A DNA stretch of 64,000 nucleotides, taken from NCBI GenBank assembly GCA_002450905.1, contig DKAT01000009.1, positions 8,562 through 72,561 of the forward strand. Reading direction: 5' to 3'. Below the pieces are notes generated by a model. The model was given only the letters and a program-made list of their open reading frames with translations. It made no database searches and was not told where the DNA came from. The stretch's first letter is position 1; each line of letters begins with the position of its first letter. The position numbers were made by a program, and so were the translations under genes. This DNA is from Spirochaetia bacterium UBA6919 (GTDB lineage: Bacteria; Spirochaetota; UBA6919). Shown in pieces: positions 8,893-18,857 of the stretch.

Positions 8893-11800
8893 TTAATATC
8901 TAAATTCTATTTCATCAATATAGGCTGTTGCAAAATAAAAATCCGATGATATATAGATTCTGTTAATGGCGGATCCTATATTATTTCTAAAGGGCAATCC
9001 AGTAGCTACAAGTGTATTATTTAAATATAAGTCATAAGTTGAAGTGGAGTAATTAATATTCTTCACTTCGATATGATGCCAGGTGTTGATAGGTAGAGAT
9101 GCTGCTGCTCCTGTCCAGGTACCACCATTATCATAAGATATTCTATTTCCGCTATTAGCATCATTATGAAAAAATGCCATTGCTCTACCCGAAGTAGCTG
9201 GCAAATTATTATTCCCTATATCAATCATAAGTTGTGCCCAATCACTATTTTTTCGCAGCCAAAATCCGATATAGCTAGGACTAATTCCCGGTGAAAATTG
9301 ATAGTGTACACCATCATTAAATCCATAATTGACAGAATTATTTGATAATGCCAGGGACTGTCCGCCAGAATAATTTGTTAGCGAGATTAATATATTTTCA
9401 CCATTCCCACCGCGATCATCAATCCAACCGTTACCAGGGAATGTGAATGCTGTGTGAGTTGGACTATTAAACCCTTCATACCATAGGAGGGTTCCGTTTC
9501 TGGAAGCATTAACGGATGTAGTACTCTGTGTGGTACTTGCTCCTGCACTTCGGATAGCAGATACGGTGTAGGCATAAGCTACCTTTGTTGATCCTCCATA
9601 GACAAATACATTACTTATCGCTGTGGTTTCCATGACTTCTGTACCATCTCGGAATATTTTATAAGTAGGTGTTCCGCCGGAAGCTGTGTAGCTTAAGTTA
9701 ATATAGTATTCACTGGGTGTTGCGGCAAGTCCCGTTGGTGTTGCCAGATTAAGGATATCAAAACTACCCCCGGTGGAATTGACATTATTCGTAGCATTAC
9801 TATCCCCTGTGACACCTGTAATTTCTACTACAAGATATCGACCAGTACCTACAGCACCGACACCTACAGGCCAGTTACCAGTGAATGGGATAACTACGAA
9901 ACCTCCCGTTACAAGAGTAGAGGCATAATTTCCTGATGCGATGGGTGTTCCTATTATTCCAGCGGTTGTATTAGTGGATGAGAGATAGATATTATATGTA
10001 AATCCTGATGATCCATCAACAGATCCAATATTCCGAACAGTGAAATTACCTGAAACAATATCTCCACTGACATTTCCAACATAGTGATCATTAGTTGTTT
10101 TTAAGACAGATGAAATCATGTAATCTACATTTCCAGTACTGCTATAAACGCCTGATATTTCTATATTATTAGTTGAATTGGTATCGTCGGTAGCATTAAT
10201 ACTGACTATAATGTAATAAGTTGATGCACCTAAAGGCCAGTTCCCAGGTATATTAATAGTTGTTGATCCACCAACCGCAAGGGGAGCAATTGAACCCGAT
10301 GTAAGTACGTCATCACCCTGACTGATTGTAGTATTTGGAGAGAGATATACTGTATAATTGATACTCTGTGTACCAGGTGATATTCCAATATTCTGGATAT
10401 TAAAACTACCCCCAATAGGTGTTCCCTGTGTGATACTTCCTGCTGGAGAGAAGTTTGGAATGATATCATAATCTACAGAGATGGCTGTTACAGTTAACAA
10501 CGTGGATAAAGCGGTATTATTAGCTGTGTTGGTGTCCCCAGTTAAGGAGATGATGATATAATAGGTTCCTGCGGCTGGGTAATTTCCATTATAATTGACA
10601 GCAACATTACTACCTGCATTGATAGAAGCGGTAGAGCCAGTTGTAACCACAACATCTGTCCCATCAATGGTTGTATCTTTTGATAAATAAACAGTATAAT
10701 TAGCTATACCAGCAAAAGATCCTGTATTACTCACATTAAAACTACCTGTAAATGCGCTTCCTGCTGGTCCTCCTGATGGATAAACTGGACTTGTCACACT
10801 ATAGTCTGGGATGCCTACAGCGACCTGTGCTGATACTCCTGTATTATTACCAGTGATCAAATCATCCACGGAACTTACTGAAACAAGGATATAATAACCC
10901 CCTGTCGTAGCTGGCCAGGATCCAGTGCTGACACCAATTGTAGTTGATCCGCCTCCTGTAAGTCCTCCTGTTGAACCACTGGTGATTAATGTATCGGTGC
11001 CATCAATGATATTATCCGATGAAATGTACACATTATAGGTAATATTATTTCCTCCGGTGATGTTTCCAAGATTCTGTATGGTGAATCCAACGCCAGTTCC
11101 ATTTACAGTTCCACTAGGTGTAGCACTTGTTGGTACAGTAATATTGTTCACGATATAATCTGTTACATTCCCGCCGCCTATACTGAATGTTGCAGTAGCA
11201 GGACTTACGGGATTTGAAACTCCATTTCCTGCTAAATCCTGAGCAGCACTACTAAGAGAAGCAGTTGTACTACCACTGGGTGCTCCTGAAAAATTAAACG
11301 TCACCTGATCATCCGTAGTGGTAACTGTAGCCCAGGTTATACTGCTAGGTGTCCTGTTAAGCCCGTTAATCACGAGATTAAACGCATTTTGGACATCCGC
11401 TCTACTCATCGATTCACTGAATCTAAATCTTATTCCATCTAAAGGTGTGATAATTCCTGATAAAGGTACTTCAACACCACCAGATACAGCTACAGCAGCA
11501 GTAATCGAAGGAGCTGTGGTATCTGCTATCGGAGATGTTGTAAAGGATCCGGTGAAGTCTCTTTCCATAGGATTCTCATCCACGCTACGTAAATTAGCAC
11601 TATTTAAACGGATGGTATAGATAGAATCTATTGTGAGAGGCCAATTTCCACCAATAGATTGCGCTTTGAAAGTTAATATGGTATTATTATAAGACCAAAA
11701 CCAGGTATAGGATGATTGATTAACAGTTCCTGATGATGAAGAGAGTGTTAGATCATTAGATCCGAGTGTATTTGGGTTCATGGATTGTGAGAATGTGAAT

Positions 11801-11982
11801 ATAAGGCTTGTATTGGTTACGATAGCAGTAGAAGTATTTATTGTTGGGGATAGAGATATTGTAACATAAGTATATTTTTTACTGGAGAGCTTCCAAACGT
11901 AGTCCCCATCTTCACACTTTGTAAGGAAAAGGATTCCAATTATGTGGGTTATAAAAATAATAGAATATATAAGCTTTTTCAT
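8893..11982 (-). CDS. Large surface protein with Ig-like, CARDB and LamG-like domains
   Basis: A 1029-residue exported protein. The signal segment (4-22) ends LTKC, a possible relaxed lipobox. Two Ig-like (SbsA/Big_5-type) domains lie at about 45-150 and 155-270. Four CARDB-like repeats follow at about 273-390, 394-500, 504-618 and 622-738. Each starts with DY and carries a motif like FxVxNxG followed by YxVYLS and a GTYYIIVS strand. A fibronectin-like segment is at about 745-825, and a C-terminal LamG/concanavalin-like domain at about 830-1029 ends DEIEFRY. Such proteins are adhesins or carbohydrate-binding surface proteins. No enzyme domain is seen. Thr, Ser, Asn and Gly are very abundant. 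Confidence 0.8.
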   Translation of the reverse strand: MKKLIYSIIFITHIIGILFLTKCEDGDYVWKLSSKKYTYVTISLSPTINTSTAIVTNTSLIFTFSQSMNPNTLGSNDLTLSSSSGTVNQSSYTWFWSYNNTILTFKAQSIGGNWPLTIDSIYTIRLNSANLRSVDENPMERDFTGSFTTSPIADTTAPSITAAVAVSGGVEVPLSGIITPLDGIRFRFSESMSRADVQNAFNLVINGLNRTPSSITWATVTTTDDQVTFNFSGAPSGSTTASLSSAAQDLAGNGVSNPVSPATATFSIGGGNVTDYIVNNITVPTSATPSGTVNGTGVGFTIQNLGNITGGNNITYNVYISSDNIIDGTDTLITSGSTGGLTGGGSTTIGVSTGSWPATTGGYYILVSVSSVDDLITGNNTGVSAQVAVGIPDYSVTSPVYPSGGPAGSAFTGSFNVSNTGSFAGIANYTVYLSKDTTIDGTDVVVTTGSTASINAGSNVAVNYNGNYPAAGTYYIIISLTGDTNTANNTALSTLLTVTAISVDYDIIPNFSPAGSITQGTPIGGSFNIQNIGISPGTQSINYTVYLSPNTTISQGDDVLTSGSIAPLAVGGSTTINIPGNWPLGASTYYIIVSINATDDTNSTNNIEISGVYSSTGNVDYMISSVLKTTNDHYVGNVSGDIVSGNFTVRNIGSVDGSSGFTYNIYLSSTNTTAGIIGTPIASGNYASTLVTGGFVVIPFTGNWPVGVGAVGTGRYLVVEITGVTGDSNATNNVNSTGGSFDILNLATPTGLAATPSEYYINLSYTASGGTPTYKIFRDGTEVMETTAISNVFVYGGSTKVAYAYTVSAIRSAGASTTQSTTSVNASRNGTLLWYEGFNSPTHTAFTFPGNGWIDDRGGNGENILISLTNYSGGQSLALSNNSVNYGFNDGVHYQFSPGISPSYIGFWLRKNSDWAQLMIDIGNNNLPATSGRAMAFFHNDANSGNRISYDNGGTWTGAAASLPINTWHHIEVKNINYSTSTYDLYLNNTLVATGLPFRNNIGSAINRIYISSDFYFATAYIDEIEFRY

Positions 11983-12290
11983 ACTAACCTCAAAATGACC
12001 TATAGTCAGATAAATATAGAAAAATTATAATTGTGTTATGAAAGTCACATACAACACATAAAATAATTGAGAAAACTTGTATATAGTTTTCACATGTTAT
12101 AATATAAATCACATTCATTTTTTTTCAATGAGATCATATAAATTTTTTTATATATTGATTATATTCTTTTCTGACGTAATTATCAGAAACTAACATAAAA
12201 TATTTACGAGATTTGATCAAAGAAAAATTGTAATATATTGATAAATTATATATCTTTAAAAGGATTTTTTAACGGGTTTAGAGGTAAAAT
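11983..12290. other. Divergent promoter region, 308 bp
   Basis: A very AT-rich spacer between the minus-strand surface-protein gene and plus-strand gatC. TATAAT at 12098-12103 with TTGTAT 15 bases before it is a possible weak plus-strand promoter. gatC has a GAGG ribosome site right before its ATG. No small gene was seen. Confidence 0.35.
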
Positions 12291-12575
12291 ATGAAAGTTA
12301 CTCTGGAAGTGGTAGAGAAGGTCGCTCAACTATCTAAAATAGCACTCAATGAAGAAGATAAGATAAAATATTCAAATGAAATAAGTCAAATCCTTGATTA
12401 TGTAGAAAAGATCAATGAATTAGACACCTCTCAGGTTGAGCCTACTGCTCATATACTGGATATTCACAATGTATACCGTGAAGATAAGAGTGGAAGAAGT
12501 ATAGATGTAGAAATTCTGATGAAATTAGCACCCAAACATAAAGACCAGTTTATCGTCGTACCGAAAGTACTTTAA
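12291..12575 (+). CDS. gatC: Glutamyl-tRNA(Gln) amidotransferase subunit C
   Basis: 94 residues, the normal size for GatC. Matching features are the start VTLEVVEKVAQLSKIALNEEDK, the segment SNEISQILDYVEKINELDTSQVEPTAH and the C-terminal FIVVPKVL. GatC is the structural clamp between GatA and GatB in the enzyme that amidates Glu-tRNA(Gln), and often Asp-tRNA(Asn). gatA and gatB are not adjacent here and must lie elsewhere. murJ starts 23 bases after the stop, suggesting co-transcription. Confidence 0.93.
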   Translation: MKVTLEVVEKVAQLSKIALNEEDKIKYSNEISQILDYVEKINELDTSQVEPTAHILDIHNVYREDKSGRSIDVEILMKLAPKHKDQFIVVPKVL

Positions 12576-12598
12576 AATTTATTCCCATAAATCAATTC

Positions 12599-14194
12599 AT
12601 GATCAGTAAGAAGCTAATATTAAAATCCACACTCATTATCAGTGCAGCTACTCTATTATCCAAAGTACTGGGACTTGTTCGTCAACAATATTCTATATAT
12701 TTATTTGGTGGAGGTTGGGAATTTGATTCATTTATCGCTGCATTCCGTATTCCAAATGCACTAAGAGAACTACTTGCTGAAGGCGCTCTCTCCGCAGCTT
12801 TCATCCCTATTTTCTCTGCAATTCTTGTAAGAGATGGAAAAAAGGAGGCGTTTAAATTTGCAAATAAAGTTCTGAATATATCTATCATCATAACAGTTTT
12901 AATATCATTTGTATCAATCATAGTTTCAGAATTTTTTATGCAGTATTATCATAATAATCCTCAATACCCCATGGCTACCCCTCTGGCTACGAATCTATTT
13001 AATATTTTAATGTTCTACCTTCCATTTATCAGCTTATCAGCTCTTATAATGGGGATGCTGAATTCCATGAACCGCTTTACTATTCCAGCTCTTGGACCTT
13101 TCTTTTCCAACGTAACCTTCTTGATCTTCTTATTTCTTCTTTATAAAACATTAGATATTCAATCTCTTGCCTATGCTACAATCATAGGAGGTTTAACGTA
13201 TTTTGTTATCCAAATACCTGTGCTCACAAAAGAAGGGTTTAGGTTTCAATTGTCTATTGATTTTAAGGATGAGAATATAAAAGAGTTCATTACTTTGTTT
13301 ATTCCTTTTGCAATGGCGATGGGGATACCAAAATTAAATAATATCTTATCCAATTTATTTTCAGACGATATTACAGGAGCTAATACCGCATTATCACAAG
13401 GATTTTTCTTAATTCAATTTCCATTATCCGTGTTTGTTGCTGGAATATCAATGGTAAGCCTTCCGAATATGTCGAAATACTTTGAAATTAATGATATGAA
13501 TAACTTCAAAGAACTGATCCTCATGGGATTACGCATGGTATTCTTCTTTACAATGCCTTCAGTTATTGGACTTATGATTTTGGATTTTGAAATTGCACGA
13601 TTTATTTATCATGATGTTCTGATGATCTTTTCTGGAGGGAAGTCTGGTAAGATAAGTGACCTGGTGATTAGGAATATAGCACTGGCACAATATTATTATG
13701 CTCCAGGTATCCTTGCTATGGGACTTTCTATAATTTTTATCCGTGCTTTTCAAAGTATGAAAGATATGAAGACTATGATTTATAGTGGATTATCTTCTGT
13801 TGTACTTCATTTAATAATTATGACGATTTTAATTCGTTATTCAGGATGGTCATTTGAAGGAATCGCTCTTTCAATCACCATTTCATCTTTCTTTAATCTT
13901 GTATTATTGATCGCAATTCTTTTGTGGAAAATTGGTAATCTGGAGTGGAAAGACACTATTATTAGTGTGATTAAAGTAATTTTCTCATCATTGATAATGG
14001 GTATATTTTTATTCTATTTTCAGAATTATATTTCAGGAGTCCAATGGATATCAATTCATTATATAGACAACATCCTGAACACTACACTATTAATATTCCT
14101 TGGAATGATGAGTTACTTTATGAGTCTCTATATATTGAAAGAAAAAGAATTTCGAAATGTCCTCAGCAAAGTTGTCAGCCGAATTATTAAATAA
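12599..14194 (+). CDS. murJ: Lipid II flippase MurJ
   Basis: A 531-residue polytopic membrane protein (about 14 hydrophobic segments) of the MurJ/MviN family. The N-terminus has STLIISAATLLSKVLGLVRQ and the next segment FDSFIAAFRIPNALRELLAEGALSAAFIPIF, which are diagnostic for the family. The family flips lipid-linked peptidoglycan precursors across the inner membrane. The size and motifs are normal, with no truncation. It lies directly downstream of gatC. The following thioredoxin gene starts 60 bases later with its own ribosome site. Confidence 0.95.
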   Translation: MISKKLILKSTLIISAATLLSKVLGLVRQQYSIYLFGGGWEFDSFIAAFRIPNALRELLAEGALSAAFIPIFSAILVRDGKKEAFKFANKVLNISIIITVLISFVSIIVSEFFMQYYHNNPQYPMATPLATNLFNILMFYLPFISLSALIMGMLNSMNRFTIPALGPFFSNVTFLIFLFLLYKTLDIQSLAYATIIGGLTYFVIQIPVLTKEGFRFQLSIDFKDENIKEFITLFIPFAMAMGIPKLNNILSNLFSDDITGANTALSQGFFLIQFPLSVFVAGISMVSLPNMSKYFEINDMNNFKELILMGLRMVFFFTMPSVIGLMILDFEIARFIYHDVLMIFSGGKSGKISDLVIRNIALAQYYYAPGILAMGLSIIFIRAFQSMKDMKTMIYSGLSSVVLHLIIMTILIRYSGWSFEGIALSITISSFFNLVLLIAILLWKIGNLEWKDTIISVIKVIFSSLIMGIFLFYFQNYISGVQWISIHYIDNILNTTLLIFLGMMSYFMSLYILKEKEFRNVLSKVVSRIIK

Positions 14195-14254
14195 ATATTG
14201 TTTTTTTTTATAAACGTGTTATATTTTTGGACATAAAATAATCAAGGAGATATT

Positions 14255-14785
14255 TTGAAAATAATATTTTACTCATTGTTAATCTTTATGTTTAGCGCAT
14301 TGACATGGAATCTGGTTAATGCAGACGATGATCCATTTGAACGTTTAAATATAACTAAGATGAATAAAGTTGCACCAAACATAACTTTTCAAACACTTGA
14401 GGGGAATAATGTCTCTCTCGTTCGGTATCGTGGCAAGGTTGTCATGTTAAATTTCTGGGCTACATGGTGCGGTCCCTGTCGTGTTGAAATGCCATCTATG
14501 AGTAGACTTCAAACGAAAGTTGGTGACACTCACTTTAAAATACTAGCAGTATCTATTGGAGAAAATAAGTCAACAGTCCAAAGTTATGTCAGCGGAAAGG
14601 GATTTTCATTCCAGGTATTTCTTGATCAAACTAGACAGGCATGGAAACCTTATGCCACTCATGGTATTCCTACTACGTATATTATCAATAAGAGAGGATA
14701 CATTATCGGTCAGGTCATTGGTGCGAGACAATGGGATTCGGAACAATTTGTTTCATTCTTCAAAAGCTTAACAGCATCTAACTAA
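14255..14785 (+). CDS. TlpA-like secreted thiol-disulfide oxidoreductase
   Basis: A 176-residue thioredoxin-fold protein with a signal peptide (about 1-23, ending VNADD) and the active site FWATWCGPCRVEMP (Cys72, Cys75). The cis-Pro loop is GIPTTYIINKRG. These features place it with the TlpA/ResA group of periplasmic reductases, which serve cytochrome c maturation or disulfide reduction. That would suit the c-type cytochromes encoded later in the window. The start is TTG at 14255, chosen because AAGGAGA lies just upstream and the signal peptide begins there. A strong hairpin follows the gene. Confidence 0.88.
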   Translation: MKIIFYSLLIFMFSALTWNLVNADDDPFERLNITKMNKVAPNITFQTLEGNNVSLVRYRGKVVMLNFWATWCGPCRVEMPSMSRLQTKVGDTHFKILAVSIGENKSTVQSYVSGKGFSFQVFLDQTRQAWKPYATHGIPTTYIINKRGYIIGQVIGARQWDSEQFVSFFKSLTASN

Positions 14786-14791
14786 TTAATT

Positions 14792-14826
14792 TGGTCACAG
14801 GTATTATCTGTTTGTGACCATCTTTC
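14792..14826. terminator. Hairpin terminator between converging genes
   Basis: TGGTCACA (14792-14799) pairs perfectly with TGTGACCA (14813-14820), with inner CAG/CTG pairing. TCTTTC follows on the plus strand. It sits just after the thioredoxin gene and faces the 3' end of holB, so it may act on both strands. Confidence 0.7.
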
Positions 14827-14886
14827 AATCCTTTCTATATACTATTTTTACTAACATCTATTTATCAAACGTGATCTCAGTGCTTA

Positions 14887-16158
14887 TTAAATATATTTTT
14901 TCTTGAGTAACGATGCAATATTCATGAGATAACCTGTCATGGCGTATTGTGGATTTAAATTATGATGTTTCACTCTATATAATATAATCTCCCCTTCTCT
15001 GACGATCTCATCTAATATTAGATTTGGACAATGTTCAAAGGAATTTTTTTTACTACCGTTAGAAGACAGTGCATATTTCAATTTTTTTGCGCTCAGAATA
15101 TAGTTTGAAAATGCTTTCAAATAATTTTCGGTATCATACAGTGAATTGATCTTATCCACATAATCAAAGATCTCACCATTTGTTTGATAATTAGGAGCAA
15201 TTTTATTTACAAATTCATTAATCAATCCTTCGAAATTACTACTCTCATCCTTATCTGATATGATATCCCAGATGTCCTTTGTGTTGGATTTATCGTATGG
15301 GAGTGGAATATTAAATTTACTTTGAATAAGTTCTCTTTGTTCATCGAATGATAGAGGTCTAAATGGCAATATAAAACAACGGGACAATATAGTTGGCAAG
15401 ATACTATCTTTACTATCGGTTATTAGTATTAGATAATTATTAGGGGGTGGTTCTTCAATACTTTTTAGAAAGGTGTTTGCTGTTTCCTCCTTCATCTTTT
15501 CCAATCCATTAATAATAATCACCTTATTCCGACCTTCAGTGGGTTTGATATATAGTTTCTGGATGATATTTCTTATTGTTTCAATGGGTATATTATCCAT
15601 TTGAAGGCTATCTGTAATCGTTTGGGTGTATTCTATAATTTGAAGTAATTTTTTATCATCCTTAGGATCGAAGGTTTGAGATTTCATATTCCTTAACCAA
15701 TTTTTCATAGATAATTTATGATCATTTATCTTGTCCTGGATGTCGCTCTGAGATTTCTTGCTAGTCTTGACACTTCCCTTGTATATGAATAATTGAGATG
15801 AATATCTATAATAGAGATCAGTGAGTAAATCTGCTATCCTTTCTAATAATATTCTATTAGGGTGCATTTTCCATAAATGATATAAAGAATTCAGTTTGAA
15901 ATTGCAATCATCGGTGTTTATGATGATAATGTCGGGGTAAAGATAGTTATCTATTTTCCGACAAGAGTTACATGTATCGCAGGAATCATCTGATAGCTTC
16001 TCGCAATTCAGAGCTTTAGCAAGTTGAAGGGCATAAGATAGTTTCCCGCAAGATGTCTTACCGTGGAATAACAAACTGGAGGAGAGGTGATTATTCCTCA
16101 GGGCATTTTGTATGAGGTATTTATTTTGTTGATTTCCCAGCAAATCTTTAAAAGACAT
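14887..16158 (-). CDS. holB: DNA polymerase III delta-prime-like clamp loader subunit
   Basis: A 423-residue protein of the DnaX/HolB clamp-loader family. The start LLGNQQNKYLIQNALRNNHLSSSLLFHG is typical. The P-loop-like GKTSCGKL lacks the Ser/Thr after Lys, as expected for a subunit that does not hydrolyse ATP. Cysteines 52, 60, 63 and 66 form the zinc module. The sensor motif LSRCFILPF (SRC arginine finger) follows. The region at about 110-180 is longer than in E. coli delta prime, and the C-terminus is divergent. It could alternatively be annotated as a DnaX-like ATPase, but the poor P-loop favours delta prime. Confidence 0.85.
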   Translation of the reverse strand: MSFKDLLGNQQNKYLIQNALRNNHLSSSLLFHGKTSCGKLSYALQLAKALNCEKLSDDSCDTCNSCRKIDNYLYPDIIIINTDDCNFKLNSLYHLWKMHPNRILLERIADLLTDLYYRYSSQLFIYKGSVKTSKKSQSDIQDKINDHKLSMKNWLRNMKSQTFDPKDDKKLLQIIEYTQTITDSLQMDNIPIETIRNIIQKLYIKPTEGRNKVIIINGLEKMKEETANTFLKSIEEPPPNNYLILITDSKDSILPTILSRCFILPFRPLSFDEQRELIQSKFNIPLPYDKSNTKDIWDIISDKDESSNFEGLINEFVNKIAPNYQTNGEIFDYVDKINSLYDTENYLKAFSNYILSAKKLKYALSSNGSKKNSFEHCPNLILDEIVREGEIILYRVKHHNLNPQYAMTGYLMNIASLLKKKYI

Positions 16159-16420
16159 GGGTATAAAATATAAATTGTATTCACAATAGTCAAAGAAATT
16201 TGTAATTTGGTGATCATAAAATTGAATAAGAAATTTGTTTTCCCCAAGGGATTTTTATTATATTATCAGTTATTATATTGTAATATTCTTTTATCCAATT
16301 TTCTATTAAAATGACATCCTGCTCATGATATAGTCATGGTGGATTCCCTAAACATGTCACAAAGGATTTCAGATTTAAAATATTTTCAGAAAATAATATC
16401 ATTTTTATCAGGAATTAATA

Positions 16421-17305
16421 ATGCAAAGATTTGGCACATTTAGTTTTGGCGTGGGAAAAATAACTCCTGGCGTCAAATGGATATTAATTTCAACAGTCTG
16501 CATTTTTATAATACAAATCATCGCTGGAACAATAGCGGGTGATCCAGGTCTGTCTCCTTATCCCAATTTATATGACCCGACAATACACAATCCCTTTTCA
16601 GTATTATTCATGTTAAAATTCGGAGGATTCAGCGGCTTCTATCCCTGGCAGATTGTTACCTACATGTTTCTCCACAGTGGATTTATGCACATCATATTCA
16701 ATATGTTCGGAGTATGGATGTTTGGAGTTCCCTATGAAAGACAGTTTGGAACAAAGAATTTCTTATTATTGTACTTTATATCAGGTGTCGGTACGGGTGT
16801 ATTCTTAATATTAACTCTGAGTAATGTATTAGGAGCTTCTGCTGCTGTATTTGCTGTTCTGGTTTCATTTGCATATATGTGGCCTCAGGCGATTATTTAT
16901 ATTTGGGGGATTCTCCCTGTGAAAGCCTGGGTGTTTATTTTGATATTTATAGGAATCGAACTCCTCCTTACTATCAGCCAAAAAAATAGCAACGTAGCTC
17001 ACTCAGCCCATGTTATAGGTGCATTTATTGGATTAATTTTCTTACAAATAGTTCATAAGAAGTACCAGATCTTTGGTTCCGTCTCTCAATACATTGATGA
17101 AAAAAAAGAACAACGTCATCATAGATCTCAAAAGCAGGAAGTAGAAAAAATTGTACAGAAGGAAGAGTGGGTACAGGAGAAAGTAGATAGTTTATTGGAA
17201 AAGGTCTCTAAACAAGGAATTAATTCCCTTACAAAAAAAGAAAAAGAGTTTTTAGACCGTGTCAGCATGAATTACAGCAGTCGAAGCCGCAGAGATGAAT
17301 TTTAA
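16421..17305 (+). CDS. Rhomboid family intramembrane serine protease
   Basis: A 294-residue protein with about six membrane helices. The family pattern includes YMFLHSGFMHIIFNMFGVWM (H85, H90, N94), then GASAAVFA with the likely nucleophile Ser140, and AHVIGAFIG with the likely catalytic His197. The usual GxSG is GASA here, a known tolerated variant. After the membrane core there is a charged C-terminal tail (about 225-294) ending with a segment found in some bacterial rhomboids. It would cleave membrane-anchored substrates, identity unknown. The next gene begins 23 bases downstream. Confidence 0.9.
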   Translation: MQRFGTFSFGVGKITPGVKWILISTVCIFIIQIIAGTIAGDPGLSPYPNLYDPTIHNPFSVLFMLKFGGFSGFYPWQIVTYMFLHSGFMHIIFNMFGVWMFGVPYERQFGTKNFLLLYFISGVGTGVFLILTLSNVLGASAAVFAVLVSFAYMWPQAIIYIWGILPVKAWVFILIFIGIELLLTISQKNSNVAHSAHVIGAFIGLIFLQIVHKKYQIFGSVSQYIDEKKEQRHHRSQKQEVEKIVQKEEWVQEKVDSLLEKVSKQGINSLTKKEKEFLDRVSMNYSSRSRRDEF

Positions 17306-17327
17306 ATCTCTTTAAACACCACTTGGA

Positions 17328-17768
17328 ATGAATATGTCACAGATCAAATGTCCAAACTGCCAAGCTCTCAATGACTTGGGAAATATTAATTGCACAGAAT
17401 GTAATTCTCCCCTGAAAAAATATCGCTCATTGAGCAAATCGACTATAATAATTATTTCAGCTATCCTAATTATGCTAATCACGTCTATTATCGGATTAAT
17501 ATACCTCGAAGTTGTTTATCCACAATACGGACTGAGTAAACGGCTGCCAATGATCTGGGAAATATTAGTGGATAAGGATTTCTCAAAAAAATATAAAAAG
17601 TATAAATCTTTAAATGATGAAATAATTAAAAAAACCGCTGAACTCAATCAAAAAAAACTGGAACTCAAATCGATCATCAAGAAAAAAGAGATTTTAAGTA
17701 AGTTAAATGATCTAAATAAACGTGTCAATGAAGTCCAGGAGAAATTAGAAAATCAAAATAAGGAGTGA
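17328..17768 (+). CDS. Zinc-ribbon, single-pass membrane, coiled-coil protein
   Basis: 146 residues. An N-terminal zinc ribbon has CPNC and CTEC pairs 13 residues apart. One transmembrane helix (about 43-66) follows, then a Lys/Glu/Leu-rich C-terminal half predicted to be coiled-coil. The ribbon would be cytoplasmic and the coiled-coil periplasmic, or the reverse. No named family. It lies between the rhomboid and the metallo-beta-lactamase genes on the same strand with short spacing. A second ATG is two codons in. Confidence 0.7.
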   Translation: MNMSQIKCPNCQALNDLGNINCTECNSPLKKYRSLSKSTIIIISAILIMLITSIIGLIYLEVVYPQYGLSKRLPMIWEILVDKDFSKKYKKYKSLNDEIIKKTAELNQKKLELKSIIKKKEILSKLNDLNKRVNEVQEKLENQNKE

Positions 17769-17799
17769 TAAATAATTTTAATTAAATTGAGGTGAAAAT

Positions 17800-18825
17800 A
17801 TGTTTATAACGCTTAAAAGAATGAGTATATTATTATTTCTAATCTTTGTATATCAGTGTTCTGGGAATAAATCATCCGATACAGCTAGTTCAAAAAAAGA
17901 TTCTGTAGTGAAAACGTCGGTAAAACCCGTTGAAATAAATGATGTCAATCCCCTCGATCCTATAAAACTCCGTGAAATCCATAAAAATATCTATATGGCT
18001 CGGGGTACAAGAGCTTTACCATCCCCTAAGAATCGTGGTTTCATGTCCAATAGTTATGGTATTCTCACCTCACAGGGCTGGTTTATTGTCGATGCTCTAT
18101 CAACTCCTGCACTATCCAAAGAATTTATTGGAGAACTTAATAAAATTATAAAAGCTCCTATAAAATACGTCGTAATTACTCATTATCACCAGGATCACTG
18201 GTATGGTGCACAATCTTACAAGGATCACGGTACAAAAATCATTGCCCATAAGAATATTACAAAATATGTCGAAAGTGATTACAGTATAGATATGCTTAAC
18301 CTCCAGAAGAAGATGTTTAAAATATACGATAATGTAAAATTAACTCCCCCATCAATGCCCATAACTAAAAAAACAATAATTCGAATGGGTGATAAGGAAT
18401 TCCATGTTGAACCCTTCACTCCAGCTCATACTAACACGGATCTTATTGTCTATACTCCGGATGATAAAATGATGTATGTTGGAGACCTTGTCAGCACAGA
18501 CACCATCCCCAATGCATCCGATAAATTCTCTAATTCCTCTGGGTGGATCAAAGTTCTCGAGAAGATGAAGACGTATCAGGTCAATAAATTATTGAGTGGA
18601 CATAATATGCCTATGGATGTTTCTGGTGTTGATTTCAATATAAAATATCTCACATATATTAGAAAGCAGGTTAAGGAACTGAAAGCACAAAACAAGACTT
18701 ACGATGAAATTAAATCAAAATTACGGGATAACCCCTTTCAAAATAAATCGGACCGTCGTGGGATGCACAACGCAAATATATATAAATTATTCAATGATTT
18801 GGATAATGAATTTCTATCCAACTAA
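17800..18825 (+). CDS. Metallo-beta-lactamase-fold lipoprotein, copy 1
   Basis: 341 residues. The lipoprotein signal ends VYQC (Cys20), so the enzyme is probably anchored on the periplasmic side. The MBL fold has THYHQDH (His128, His130, Asp132, His133), AHTNTD (His210), GDL (Asp229) and a GHN motif, giving a full two-metal site. It resembles the MBL hydrolases of the quinoprotein-relay/SoxH type. The substrate is unknown. A close paralogue follows 32 bases later and an arsenate reductase after that, so the three may be co-transcribed. Confidence 0.85.
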   Translation: MFITLKRMSILLFLIFVYQCSGNKSSDTASSKKDSVVKTSVKPVEINDVNPLDPIKLREIHKNIYMARGTRALPSPKNRGFMSNSYGILTSQGWFIVDALSTPALSKEFIGELNKIIKAPIKYVVITHYHQDHWYGAQSYKDHGTKIIAHKNITKYVESDYSIDMLNLQKKMFKIYDNVKLTPPSMPITKKTIIRMGDKEFHVEPFTPAHTNTDLIVYTPDDKMMYVGDLVSTDTIPNASDKFSNSSGWIKVLEKMKTYQVNKLLSGHNMPMDVSGVDFNIKYLTYIRKQVKELKAQNKTYDEIKSKLRDNPFQNKSDRRGMHNANIYKLFNDLDNEFLSN

Positions 18826-18857
18826 TATTATTCAAACAAGTAATCTAAGGAGAAAAT

